Below are positions 52,556 through 64,000 of a DNA stretch of 64,000 nucleotides, one piece after another; positions within the stretch are counted from its first letter, which is position 1; every line of letters begins with the position of its first letter. The translations under genes were made by a program, and so were the position numbers. The notes beneath the pieces were generated by a model that was not told the DNA's origin, made no database searches, and saw only the letters and a list, made by a program, of their open reading frames with translations. The stretch comes from Parapristionchus giblindavisi (lineage: Eukaryota > Nematoda > Chromadorea > Rhabditida > Diplogasteridae), in the NCBI GenBank assembly GCA_943737045.1, contig CALSFV010000094.1, forward strand, positions 253,416 to 317,415, in the 5' to 3' direction.

Positions 52556-54155
52556 ATGGCAGCATCAGGAATTAAACCGGTCGACCCGTAAGTATATTAT
52601 ATCGATTTCACTTTAGCATGTTTATGTTATCGAACCCTATTCTCTTCCAATTGGAATAACACTCTTCTCTCTTATCTATCAATCTATATACATGCTTCAC
52701 TTGAATGTTTCATCGCTATCCTTCCTTGTCCTCTTATCACCCTTTTTATTGCCACATCCTTTCTACTCTATTTATATTATATTCATATTAAAGTTATCTT
52801 ACAGTGGATCTCTGTCACTATGGAAGAAGTTCGGTCCATCAGAGAATACAGTTCGTGGTATTGTAATTGGTGGAATCACTGGAGGTAACCACACCCTTGC
52901 CCCTCCCCCTTACCCTGCACTTACTCATCATCATCATTAATCATTATAGGTATTGAGATATGTATCACTTATCCAACAGAATATGTAAAGACTCAATTAC
53001 AATTAGATGAAAGAAGTGCAAAGCCAAAGTTTAGAGTGAGTAGAATAACGTCATGAGTAATATAAGATGATAATATGATATCAGGGTCCAATTGATTGTG
53101 TCAAACAAACAGTTCATAGTCATGGAGTATTTGGATTGTATCGAGGATTATCTGTATTATTATATGGATCGATTCCTAAGAGTTCATTCAGGTATCATTT
53201 ATTATATCATTTATGACTAATGATTAATATATAATAGATTCGGTACATTTGAATATCTAAAGAGTAAAGCAGCAGATGATAAGGGTAATCTAACTCCATC
53301 AATGAGATTATTATGTGGATTAGGAGCTGGTATATCTGAAGCTGTATTTGCTGTTACTCCTATGGAAACTATTAAGGTATCTTATATCTATTACACGTTA
53401 TATTATTATTAATATATTAATGTTATAGGTAAAATTCATTCATGATCGAACACTTCCTCAACCTAAATATAAAGGATTCGCTCATGGAATAGGAACAATT
53501 GTACGAACTGAAGGATTAGGTGGATTATATCAAGTAATCATTACAGTAATCATTATTCTCACATTATATTGATTGATTAAGGGAGTAGTTGCTACTATGG
53601 CTAAACAGGGAAGTAATCAAGCTATTCGATTCTTTGTTATGGAAACACTTAAGGTATGATAAATAAATAGATAGATAGATGAATGGAGATGATTAAGGAT
53701 TGGTATCGTGGTGGAGATAATACAATAGTAATATCAAAACCAATAGTTGGATTGATGGGAGCTGTAGCTGGAGCTGCTTCTGTATATGGAAATACTCCAA
53801 TTGATGTAGTGAAGACTAGAATGCAAGGATTAGATAGAAAGAAATATAAGAATACTATTGATTGTGCTATTCAAATATGGAAGAATGAAGGATTCAGAGC
53901 GTATGTTATCTTCTTTATATTATCATGCTTTATATCTTTCTTAGAATCTAGAAAAGACCTTTTGAGTAAATGATTGAATAGTTTGAATGATAAGAGAAAG
54001 AATAGTGATAGTTATCATTGATTGCATGATATGATTATAGATTCTATAAGGGAACAGTTCCTCGTTTATCTCGAGTTTGTTTGGATGTAGCTATCACATT
54101 TATGATTTATGATTCTATTATGGAATTCCTTAATAAACATTGGAAGAAGAACTAA
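52556..54155 (+). CDS. Mitochondrial tricarboxylate (citrate) carrier
   Basis: ATG 52556 ([11 protein letters not shown]) leads into a typical three-repeat mitochondrial carrier of about 310 residues. Each repeat carries the carrier signature Px[DE]xx[KR]: [19 protein letters not shown] and [10 protein letters not shown]. Further family matches are [56 protein letters not shown] and [17 protein letters not shown]. These agree with SLC25A1, which exchanges citrate for malate across the inner membrane and supplies cytosolic acetyl-CoA. Eight exons are visible. Two introns end in TTAAG (53581 and about 53696) instead of CAG. Stop at 54153-54155. Confidence 0.92.
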
Positions 54156-54680
54156 TGACATGATTCATTTATTTCTACCAATCTCTTTATTTATACTGAT
54201 TGTCGGCCTTTTGGTTCTCTGTCCTTTCTCCCTCTCCCTCTCCCTTTCTTCCACCCTCTCACCAGTTCTTCTTTTTATCTTTTCATTAAATGTCTATTCC
54301 TTGTCACATACTATTCACATATTTCGTATGTATTCATTAATTGATGTGTTTCTTGTAATCATTTGTATAGAGAGAGTTTATTCATAGGTAATAGATGTAG
54401 ATAGATGATTTGATATATAATGTTAGTGATATTCATTCCTATTCATTCAATATTTGACGATTCCATATTATATTTGTCCTGTGCACCTTCTAATACAATA
54501 CATTCCATATTCTATCATTATACAATCGAGTCATTCTAATTCACTTTGAAATACTTTATAATCATATGATTCATAAACTCTTTTCGTGTATATCAATGAC
54601 ATCATTACACTTTATTCGTTTTATCGATCCAATCATATATTTATCAACAACATCATCATATTTATCAATCAATATTGTAG
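54156..54680. other. Intergenic between carrier and SLC36 genes
   Basis: AT-rich, with a short CTCCCT run (about 54230-54248). No gene is seen. It should hold the carrier 3' UTR and the transporter promoter. Confidence 0.5.
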
Positions 54681-56704
54681 ATGGAATCTCGTGAGAGATC
54701 CGGGTCTTACCATGATGATGATGAAGGGCACGGTAGACCTCAGGTTATTGATTACACTACAGTATACTTGAACGTATTGATTGATTAAGACTGGAGATAA
54801 TCCAATCGCTGCGGGAGTATCTCATTCATCTCTGGATGTATCAGAATCCAGACCAATATTTGCTGAACGGTACAGTATATAAGGAATTATTGATTGATTA
54901 AATGAATATATTCAGTAGTATAAATGGAGATCATTCATTATCACCTGAAGCTGCCTTTATTCATATGGTAAAAGCTATGTTGGGTACGGGTCTTCTATCT
55001 CTTCCTCTTGCATTCAAACATTCTGGATTATTTGTAAGTCTATCAATTCATTCATCTATCATCTATTCATTTATCTTATTTTAGCTTGGTCTTATTCTCA
55101 TGATAATCATATGTATTGTATGTCTTCATTGTATGAGACAGGTTTCAATCAATCAATATTCTAATATTGATTTCCGTATACTTAGGTTGTACATGCGGCT
55201 CATTTTGTATGTTCACGTAATGGAAGAGATCTTATTGATTATGCAAATATAATGAGAGGAGCTGTTGAATTGGGACCTGAATGGATCAGAAGTAGAGGAT
55301 ACTTCTTCAAGTATTAATATCAACTATTATGATCATTAATCTTTGATCTTTTATAGACAATTAGTCAATGTCAATATGTTTATATCTCAATTGGGATTTT
55401 GTTGTGTATACTTTGTATTTATGGCTGATAATCTGGAAGATGTAAGTCAATCTTTTATTGATCGATCAATCAATCAATCAATACATTTAGTTCTTCAATG
55501 AACATACATCAATTCATTTATCAAAAGGAGTATGGATGCTTCTTCTTCTTATTCCTCTTCTTTCTCTTTGTTCTATTCGTCAACTTCATATACTTGCTCC
55601 ATTTTCAATGGCAGCTAATGTTGTTTACATCTGTGGTATCATTATTCATAACTCCGCCCACTTTGATCTTTGATCTTTTAAGCTGTTGCAATTGTTCTAT
55701 TCTTCTTTATGTCTAATCTGAAACCAGTATCATCATTACCTGCTTTTGGATCAATATATGATCTCCCTCTATTCTTTGGAACTGTAATGTTTGCATTCGA
55801 AGGAGTTGCTATTGTAAGTCCTTGCTCATTTATACCGTAGTCTCTTTCACCGTAATCTATTCCTACCGTAATCTCCAACTATACCAGGTTATGCCAATAG
55901 AGAATCGAATGCGTCAGCCTTCAGCCTTCATAGCATGGAATGGAGTATTGAATTCATCATGTCTTCTTGTTCTTGCTATATTTGCTGTTACTGGATTTTA
56001 TGGGTGAGATTATTGATTATTCCATTTAGTCTTTTGTTTATTGATTGATTTGAGATATCTCGCATTAGGAGATGATGTGAAAGATACAGCAACACTTAAT
56101 CTACCCGACACAGCGTATGCATATATTATATCTCCATTATCTATCATTATATTATTATAGATTCTATCAAGCAATCAAACTAATGTTTGTATGTTGTATA
56201 ATGATCAGTTATCCACTTCAATTTTATGTTCCAATGGAAAGGTTTTCATGAACTATTGATCAATCAATCAATAATTGTTATATTCAGAGTAGAGAAATGG
56301 ATAACTCGTAAGATCTCTCCAGATCGACAAACTCGTCTTGTATATGCTGTTAGATTCGGAGGAGTTTTACTAACTTGTAACTCAATCAGTATCATTATTG
56401 ATTAGAATGTTTTGTATTTAGGTGGAATAGCTGAATTGATTCCTCATCTTGCATTATTCATATCATTGATTGGAGCCTTCTCAGGAGCATCCATGGCTCT
56501 TTTATTCCCTCCATTTATTGAACTTCTTGTTGCTAATGCTAAAGGTACAGTACAATACAGTCCATTCAATCATTCAATCATTTAGGTGAATTGACAAAGT
56601 TTGTTATTATTAAGAATTGTATTCTTCTTTGTTTTGCATTGATTGGTTTCACTACGGGTACTTACGCTGCTCTTTCTCAGATTTTCAAAACATTCTCATC
56701 ATAA
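54681..56704 (+). CDS. SLC36-type proton-coupled amino-acid transporter
   Basis: ATG 54681 gives a short hydrophilic N-terminus (MESRERSGSYHDDDEGHGRP), then HMVKAMLGTGLLSLPLAFKH. This is the first membrane helix of the AAAP/SLC36 family with its unwound GTGLLSLP core. Later segments include CLHCMRQVVHAAHFVCSRNG, NVNMFISQLGFCCVYFVFMA, FFGTVMFAFEGVAIVMPIEN, NSSCLLVLAIFAVTGFYGYL with GDDVKDT, and IMISYPLQFYVPMERVEKW. About eleven hydrophobic segments are spread over roughly 450 residues, as expected. Substrate (glycine, proline, alanine or other) cannot be told. Stop at 56702-56704. About twelve exons with short introns. Confidence 0.9.
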
Positions 56705-57389
56705 TTAAATTATTATGGTCTTCTTTTATTGAATGCTTTCACTTTCCCTTTTATAAAGGTGCTCTTTACTCTATACATATATTAATTTTGATCGAAGAAT
56801 CCAAACTAAACAAAGTTAATCCTATCCCCGTGATGAATAAAACTCTTATAGTAGTCACATATATCTCCATCCTGATTCGTTATTTCACATCTTTCACATT
56901 TTCAATGTTTCATACTATATTTATACATATTTATATCTTGTACTTATTTATAAATAAAGCACTGACTTCCATATATTTCCATGTATGATATCCATCTATC
57001 CAAAATATATATACAGTTACAAGTTTAATTTTGTAATTTTTCCTAAGAATATTCATGTAATCGTGCAAAGAATCATAGGAATAAACATACAAAAGTGGGC
57101 AAGTATGAAAAGTTAGTTCATGATAACAGCGAGCTTATGAAAATACTGTAAAGTGAATCAAGATTTCCTTCTGTCATCAAATGTCGTCCTATTTATGGTG
57201 CATTTTAATGATTTCATGTTTAACTTTTTAAAGTAATATTTCATACGAATTTAAGTATTTGTGATCTTTCATATAGTCATTCCCATTAAAATTGAAGCTT
57301 AAATCTTTCCAACTACCATCTCCCAGAACTTTATATTAACCGTTCGATGGTTACAATGTTATTAATACCTGTAACTTGTCATTTACAGA
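56705..57389. other. Intergenic, nothing recognised
   Basis: 685 bp of AT-rich sequence before the LRRC47 ATG. ACCTGTAACTTGTCATTTACAG just before 57390 looks like a splice acceptor, possibly for a 5' UTR intron or a spliced leader. Confidence 0.45.
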
Positions 57390-59622
57390 ATGACATCTTT
57401 GGTTGAATGGCCTGAAATTGAAACTGTTTTATCTAACAATCGGTTCGAGCTTGTTCTGAAGAAGATCGATCCTAAATCTCGTTATCCTTCATTGAATGAT
57501 GAAGATCTTCAAGAGATTGCATTTCCTAAGGTACGTCTACAGTATCCTTCATATCTCAATCAAGTCTATCAATAGATAGATATACCAACCATTATTTCTT
57601 TCTAGAAAAATGTTTTGAATCTTCTCTATATAGGAGAATGTGGACTAGAAAGGCTATCACCCAGAATTGAGAATTGTGCTAATTTAACAAAACTTGTATT
57701 GAAGTTGAACAAACTAACGTGAGCACTCGTATTACTTACTTATGTTTCATATAATTTACTAATTCTTGTAGATCTCTACCTGATGAAATAGGAGAACTGA
57801 AACATTTGACTATGATTGATTTATCATCAAATGAATTGACTTCTCTTCCTTCATCAATGTCGAATCTTGAGAATCTCCAGACTCTTGATATTACTATGAA
57901 CCATGTAAGTATATAATATACTATCCCATATATAGACATATCATATATAGATTACGAATGATGGTCTTTTCAACTTTGAAGGTCTTATTTCTCTACATAT
58001 ACTTGAGGTAATCTTTGATCTTTGATCTTTAATTCATCAATTTGTTTAGGCTTCCCACAATGAACTTACTAGATTTCCATCTTCTCTTACTTCCGAATCT
58101 CTAATTAAACTTCATACTGTTAATCTATCATCTAATCATATCACTGATCTACCAATTGAGGTTTTTGAACATCCAACAAATTCCTGTAATCTCTATCTTC
58201 ATTACAGTTTTCAAATATTACGCAATTGAAAGATTTCAAAATGGAAAAGAATGAACTAACTGAACTACCTCTTTGTTTAGCTGTCCTGGAGAGAATAAAG
58301 TATTGAAGGATTACTGTAGCTTTCATCATATTGATTGGTTTAGATTTCTTGATCTAAAGGAAAATCCATTTGATGATCGAAGATTCAGAAAACTAACAAA
58401 TGATAATAGAGCTAAGGTATGAAATGAAGTGTATTCATTATATATTTGATTGATCTACTCATTTTATAGGTCGCATCTCAATTGGATTATATACGTAAGA
58501 AGTATTCAGAATTGGATAAAAAGAATGAATTGAATGGAAAGAAAGAAGATAAAGATACAATTATTCATGAAGATTCACTCCATGTTCTCACTCATCATCC
58601 TAGTGTATCTATCTATCTATTCATCATCATCATCATAATCTCTTCATTAAGATGACCGTCAAAGTATTCGATTCAGTTACATCAATTCGTCCATTTCTTC
58701 TTACTTGTGTTATAAGGAATCTAGATCTATCTGGACAAAACTTCCGTACTTTTATTAATCTCCAGGTATATTCATTCATATTGATCTTTGATCTTTATTC
58801 ATTGATTACAGAATAAAGTCCATCAAAATGAATGTGTACATAGAACAAAAGCATCAATAGGAACACATGATCTATCAACATTGAGATTACCATTGAGATA
58901 TCTTGCATTACCTCATCATGAACTATTTGTTTGTTTATATATCCATTAATATTGATCTTTGATCTTATCTTTTAAGATGAAATATTATTATAGATCACAG
59001 CTCTTCATAAGAAGACTCCAGTCTCAGCACGTGAATTGATATCTAATCTAGTTCTTGATTCTGAATTAGCACGAAAGAGAGAAAAGAGAAGTCAAGTTGC
59101 TCCTGTACATAGGTACATTCTATAGAACTCTATTCATTCTATATCTTCATATATTATAGATATCTTGATCTAGTCAAAGATATATCTCTTCTACCTTGTA
59201 TCATTGATTCAGAAGGATTAGTTATAAGTGTTTCTCCATTGACTAATTCTGATCTGACTAAGGTATATCTATTCATATATAATGAATCAAATGAATCTAT
59301 CTATAGATGACTCCATCTACTTCATCCGTTCTTATTGAAGTTTCATCTCAACAATCACAACAAACTTGTTATCAGATCATGGATATTATAATCAAAGAAA
59401 CGAGATCATTTTCTCCATCTATTACTATCGATCAGGTATCAATCAATAAATGTAGAGTACTGTAAGTTTATCGATTGATTATAGATGAGAGTATATAAAG
59501 AGAATGGAGATCTATTGGGTGAATATCCATCTAGATCTTCATTGAATGATATTCCTATTGTATTTGAGAAGTTTGATGGAGGATCACAAAGAAGAACAGA
59601 AGAAGAAGAAACTGATGCTTAA
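57390..59622 (+). CDS. LRRC47 homologue (leucine-rich repeats plus B3/B4 domain)
   Basis: Starts MTSLVEWPEIETVLSNNRFE. Leucine-rich repeats follow (about residues 50-260): KLVLKLNKLTSLPDEIGEL, MIDLSSNELTSLPSSMSNL, LEASHNELTRFPSSL and FKMEKNELTELPLCL. After a charged linker (YIRKKYSELDKKNELNGKKE) comes a B3/B4-like region as found in phenylalanyl-tRNA synthetase beta: NKVHQNECVHRTKASIGTHD, LRLPLRYLAL, YLDLVKDISLLPCIID and EGLVISVSPLTNSDLTK. This order is specific to LRRC47, whose molecular role is poorly known. About fourteen exons, one intron with an AAG acceptor at 58651, and three introns with AAAGATC tandems. Stop at 59620-59622. Confidence 0.88.
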
Positions 59623-59831
59623 GAAACTGATATATTGATTCATTGATTCATCCATTTATTGATTGATTCATATAGTATTGATTCATTGTTGATTTGATTG
59701 TTAATTTACTCTTCTTGTTATTATATAGATTGAGTAGATAAAGTATAAATGATTGAATGGATGGACATAGTGAGGGTAACTATGGTAACAAGTATTGGAG
59801 TCTATTCATTCAGTCTATTCTTTTTATTCCA

Positions 59832-62365
59832 ATGAGTGAAATAGATGAAGACGATAACAGTGCTCCTCCCATATCTTCACCAGTTAGTTACTTCTATTAT
59901 ATTGTATTAAATTATAACTATTATTATATCCAAGTCTCGTAAATATGCTCCTTTTGACTGAAAAGTTGTAGTTTTAATCCGTGTTTACTTTCATTTAGAG
60001 CAAATAAATATAAAGAGAAATATTCTTGATTATGATACAATGATCTTTGATCTCTGATTCATATCGATTCATTACTCAATACAAGACAAATCATAGTTGT
60101 CTAACTCTCACCTTTTGAACGCACTCTCTAAAGCTTTCTCTCACATATTCATACCTTACAATTAGTGAAAGCAAACCTCGCTCTATTCTTATAATTTTTA
60201 TTCTAATTTTAAATATAAATAAAAATAAAAATAGAATTAAAAATTTTTTTTCGTTGTATCTGAAAAAATTATTATTTTGAGACAGCTGAAGTAACAGAAG
60301 AAAGAGAAGAAGGAAGAAAGAAGAATTATATTCCTGATCCTAAACATGTTGATTTCTATAATGGACAACTTCATCTTGCTTTCATTAGTGGAGATTATAA
60401 TGATTGTAAAGCTATATGTGCTGTATGTTCAGATATTGATTCATTTATCGATTTATTGATTGATTTGAATATATGATATCATTGTAGACATATTAATATG
60501 AATGAATAGATAGATTATAGGAAATAGAAGAAGAAACAGGAGGAAGAAATGTATTTGCAAAGATTGTTAGAGGAATAATATCAAGAGAAGAAGGAGATTT
60601 AGATGAATCATTGAAATGGTTTAATGATAGTGTTACATTATGTCCTTCTAATTATCAGTTTGTATTTATATATTATTTATTTTATATATAATATATCTTA
60701 AGATATGGAGTACAAGTTGGTAGAATTCATTTCTTAGCTGGTCGTCATATTGAAGCTGTTCAAGTATTACAAAGATCAATGCAGAAAAGTCCTGATTCTG
60801 TAAGCATTTAACTTATTGATCGATTGATTATTGATTAATTGATTATTAATCGATTAAGATGTGTTGTTATTGGTTAGCTAAATCATTGTATCATGCAGGA
60901 AAAGCATCACCAGAAACTCTTGAACAGGTAGTATTATTTTTCTGTAAATAATTTTTTTTAAAACATCACGTCTCTTGAAAAAAAATGCATTAGATAAAAT
61001 TAACTTAAAATTTGTGTAATGAATTGAATAACAGGTAAAGAATATAGTAACCCTTGCTCCTCATCTTAATACACGTACTGAACTACTTAAACTTCTTGCT
61101 CAATTATTATGTGAAATGAAAGATGAAGAAAGTGCCATTCCTGTATATAGAAAACTAATTGAGGTATTCATCATCCTATTAAATTACTATATTAATCTGT
61201 ATATTTGTAGTTGGAACCAGAAAATATCTCGAATTATGTATTATTGGGTCAATTATATATGAGATTGGATATGGAAATAGAAGGATTTAGTTGTTTGGGA
61301 AGAGCATTGAGTTATAAGTAATAATTGAATAAATCGATATCATCCATTATATCGATTGATTGTAGTTCGAGTAATCCTGAAGCATTATTAGGAGTTGGAT
61401 ACGTTATGCAAAAGAATGGAGATCATGAAGTTGCTATGAATAAATATAAGTAAGATCAGAGATCAAAGATCAAAGATCATATTCATTTGATGTATTACTT
61501 ATTCAGAATATCAGCAGTAACGAATGAATATGATGGATGTCTATGGAATAATATCGGTATAAATATATATGAGTTAATAGATGATAATTAATAATAATTT
61601 AGGTATGTGTTTATATGCAAAGGGTCGATTTGTATCGGCTATATCATGTTTGAAGAAGTCAGCATATCTTTATCCATTAGAGTATAAGGTATAATGAATT
61701 CATTCATTCATTCATTCAATCATTCATAATCATTTAAGATATTCTATAATCTTGGATTATCTCATTTATCAATGAATCAATTAGCATCTGCATATCATTT
61801 CTTATCTGCATCTTTATCTCTTAAACCTAATGAACCCAATGTTTTATCTATTCTTGCAAGTAACTTATCACATATTTATTCATTTAATTTCTATAGATAT
61901 CATTATGAATACTAAATAATAAAAATAGAATATAACATAGATCAGATCAATTCGTTCATTTATTTTAGTTGTTCTTACAAAGATGAAAGATATCCCAAAT
62001 GCACGAAAAGCATACAAAAAGGCTATAGAGAACTTCAATCCTCCTAATTCACAGGTTGACTTTATTTAAAGATCAAAGATCAAAGATCAATTTCAGACAT
62101 TAATCAATTATGCCATATTCGAATATAATAATGAGAAATATGAAGACGCAGCTGAAATAATAGTGAAACTAAAATCAATCAGAAAGAATATAAAGGAAGG
62201 GGATAATCAAGAAATGGTATGATATCCAGTTCAAAGATCAAAGATCAAAGATCAATATTACAGATTATTCAGAGTCTGTCTGATAGATTAGAGAATTCAT
62301 TGATTGATAAAATGATAGAATTAGCAGATAAAGAAGGAAAAGAAGAAGGAGAAACTAATGAATGA
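59832..62365 (+). CDS. BBS4 homologue, TPR subunit of the BBSome
   Basis: The proposed ATG at 59832 (MSEIDEDDNSAPPISSP) is followed, after an intron of about 400 bp, by YIPDPKHVDFYNGQLHLAFI. Many tetratricopeptide repeats come next: IHFLAGRHIEAVQVLQRSMQ, LLGQLYMRLDMEIEGFSCL, LGVGYVMQKNGDHEVAMNKY, NIGMCLYAKGRFVSAISCLK and YNLGLSHLSMNQLASAYHFL. AIVLTKMKDIPNARKAYKKA with NPPNSQTLINYAIFEYNN is the BBS4-specific C-terminal part. The BBSome carries membrane proteins into and out of cilia. Introns are short, several end in AAG, and several consist largely of AAAGATC tandems. The first exon is the least certain: an ATG at 59748 is another candidate. Stop at 62363-62365. Confidence 0.85.
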
Positions 62366-63636
62366 TCTTAGTGGAGATATTCGTCTAATCTCATATAATC
62401 ATAATAATTTATTCGTTTACAACAAAGAGTGAATAAATGAATTAGATGAAGTGAAGATGAACATATCTAACAGTATAAAATGAGAAGATTGAAGAATAAC
62501 CAAATGTGCGTTAAAGGGAGACTATCAATCAGAAAGTTCTCCTCAATATCATTTAATCTTATGCTAAATCGACAATGTAAAATCAAGAAAAACATTTTTA
62601 ATCTGTTTTTGACGATGACAGTAAATCGTTCCGATATGTCGCGGATCACGCCGATAAAACTATGAATTTTCAGCTGAAATCCTAGGATCGATCGGTTCAG
62701 ATCACTTCGATAATTCGTTTAGATTAAAAATTTTTTTCCAATTTTATTTATGATATCGCATAAGTGATATGATTTGAACTTTACTTGCTTGGACTTTGTT
62801 CATTTTCACTCAGGGAAACTGAAACTTATCCGATTTTTTGGAAGAAAAGCCGCTCTAGACAATATATTGTATCCCTTTGGTTATTTCTTCTCTTTCTAAC
62901 ATTCTCTCCATTATCTGATCTTTCATCGGATATTTGAATTTCAATGATGAAAAATAACTAAATAATGAATCAATGATAAAAAAAACCCGGAGGTCATCAT
63001 CCTTCTTCTACATCAAATTTGCTTAACATTATCATTTCCTATCCCAATCGATAAAGACAATTCGATGCCTACAAAGTAATGATTAATTAATCAATCAATC
63101 AATCAATCAATAGTTGCAATATACTTCTTTGCTTATAGTAAATGATAACTTTTAAAAAAATTTCCTTCGTGAAGTTCAGAAGGATTATGGACTAAGAAAT
63201 CAATTACAGAAAAATTCAAGAAAGTATGTTCAATCGTTTCAAGTTTTTACATATTGATACTTACAGTATGTCCACATTATCGATTGATTGATTGATTGAT
63301 TGATTGTGACTAACCATCACTTGTATTAGTAGTAGTGATCAGAGTGAGAATGAAACAAGGAGATAGACCATATGGAATATCTTCTTTCTCTTCATTAAGT
63401 ATCTATTCATTTCTCTTAAGTCCATAATGCTTACTCAATAGTTTGTCTTTTGTCACAAATGCTTATTCGTTACTCACACTAATTTTCAAAGTTTAAAAAC
63501 ACGAAACAAAGTGTGATTATAGGATAATCTTTTAAAAAACATCGTCATACAAAATGAAATAAAAAAAAGTAATCTCTTATTCTATCGATGATTGATATCA
63601 TTTCGTTATGAGTTGAGATCAATCAATTCTTATGCT
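62366..63636. other. Gene-free stretch after BBS4
   Basis: AT-rich sequence with TTGA tandem runs (63090-63110 and 63280-63305). No exon-like reading was recognised on either strand. Confidence 0.5.
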
Positions 63637-63839
63637 GTGTTAAAATATCGGAAAAGTAAACGGAAAAGTGAAAAGCAGTGTTAATTTTGTGTAAAAGTAG
63701 TTGGAAAAGTAGCATACTTCATAATTTACAAACTTTTACACTGAAATTACGAAGCTAAACTACTTTTCCAACTGCTTTTCAGTCACAAAATTAAAACTAC
63801 TCTTCACTTTTTCATCTACTTTTCCAAGATTTTAACACA
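63637..63839. mobile_element. About 200 bp MITE-like inverted repeat
   Basis: The ends TGTGTTAAAAT and ATTTTAACACA are inverse complements, with AAAAGTA / TACTTTT-type words repeated along both arms. No target duplication could be fixed. No coding capacity is seen. Confidence 0.75.
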
Positions 63840-64000
63840 TTAGATCGAATAGTTAAGATCTACAAATGATCTTACCATGGTGATATCTTTGTGATAGAGA
63901 GAATTCATTGATGAAGTTCATTATTATATGTTGTCTCCATTGAAAGAATTGTATAGAGAATAAAGATTCATTCTATTCTTATAGTAGAACTCATTCTATG
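63840..64000. other. Window end, nothing recognised
   Basis: AT-rich, no feature supported. Confidence 0.4.

Overview
The window is eukaryotic nuclear DNA. It is AT-rich and carries intron-dense protein genes with mostly 35-100 bp introns, low-complexity TTGA/ATCA-type intron filler, many short inverted-repeat elements and long blocks of nested repeats. A nematode is the best fit: introns are compact, gene spacing is tight, there is a MATH-BTB (BATH) gene and a Ly6/uPAR-like small secreted protein, and a BEL/Pao retrotransposon is present. The species cannot be named from the sequence alone.

Layout. 1-600: dispersed repeat. About 600-960: decayed P-type ATPase fragment. 1034-3661 (-): BCAS3-like WD40 protein. 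4040-5686 (+): protein phosphatase 1 catalytic subunit. 5992-9370 (-): WDR48/UAF1. 9862-21744 (-): core spliceosome protein PRP8. 22405-24501 (+): MATH-BTB protein. 25081-27500 (+): inositol polyphosphate 5-phosphatase with a SKICH-like tail. About 28130-29463 (-): Ly6-like secreted protein. 29911-47745 (-): centrin-like gene. 48009-49459 (-): FAM86/EEF2KMT-type methyltransferase. 49682-50123 (-): LYRM1-like protein. 50642-52318: inverted-repeat element. 52556-54155 (+): mitochondrial citrate carrier. 54681-56704 (+): SLC36 amino-acid transporter. 57390-59622 (+): LRRC47. 59832-62365 (+): BBS4. 62366-64000: no gene seen, one inverted-repeat element.

The most striking structure is in the centrin-like gene. 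Its first exon (47626-47745) is separated from the second (about 32620) by a 15 kb intron. That intron is filled by a nested composite: outer inverted arms of about 420 bp (33049-33472 and 47191-47607), blocks of a CTATCTAA-type satellite, a 6 kb element with about 248 bp inverted arms (33798-39780), and a complete-ended 4.9 kb BEL/Pao LTR retrotransposon (40389-45297) inserted in the satellite. The retrotransposon has two 845 bp LTRs, a 5 bp target duplication, a primer-binding site and a polypurine tract. It encodes only Gag plus protease, so it is a recent non-autonomous derivative.

Two host genes have an intron filled by a minisatellite: 30 bp units in WDR48 and 36 bp units in the 5-phosphatase. 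PRP8 introns hold three inverted-repeat elements, two with clear 8 bp target duplications. The genes are mostly unrelated housekeeping functions (splicing, dephosphorylation, deubiquitination, mitochondrial transport). BBS4, the centrin-like protein and the 5-phosphatase could all act at cilia or centrioles, but nothing in the sequence shows co-regulation. All coordinates and splice sites were read by eye and have not been tested against transcripts.
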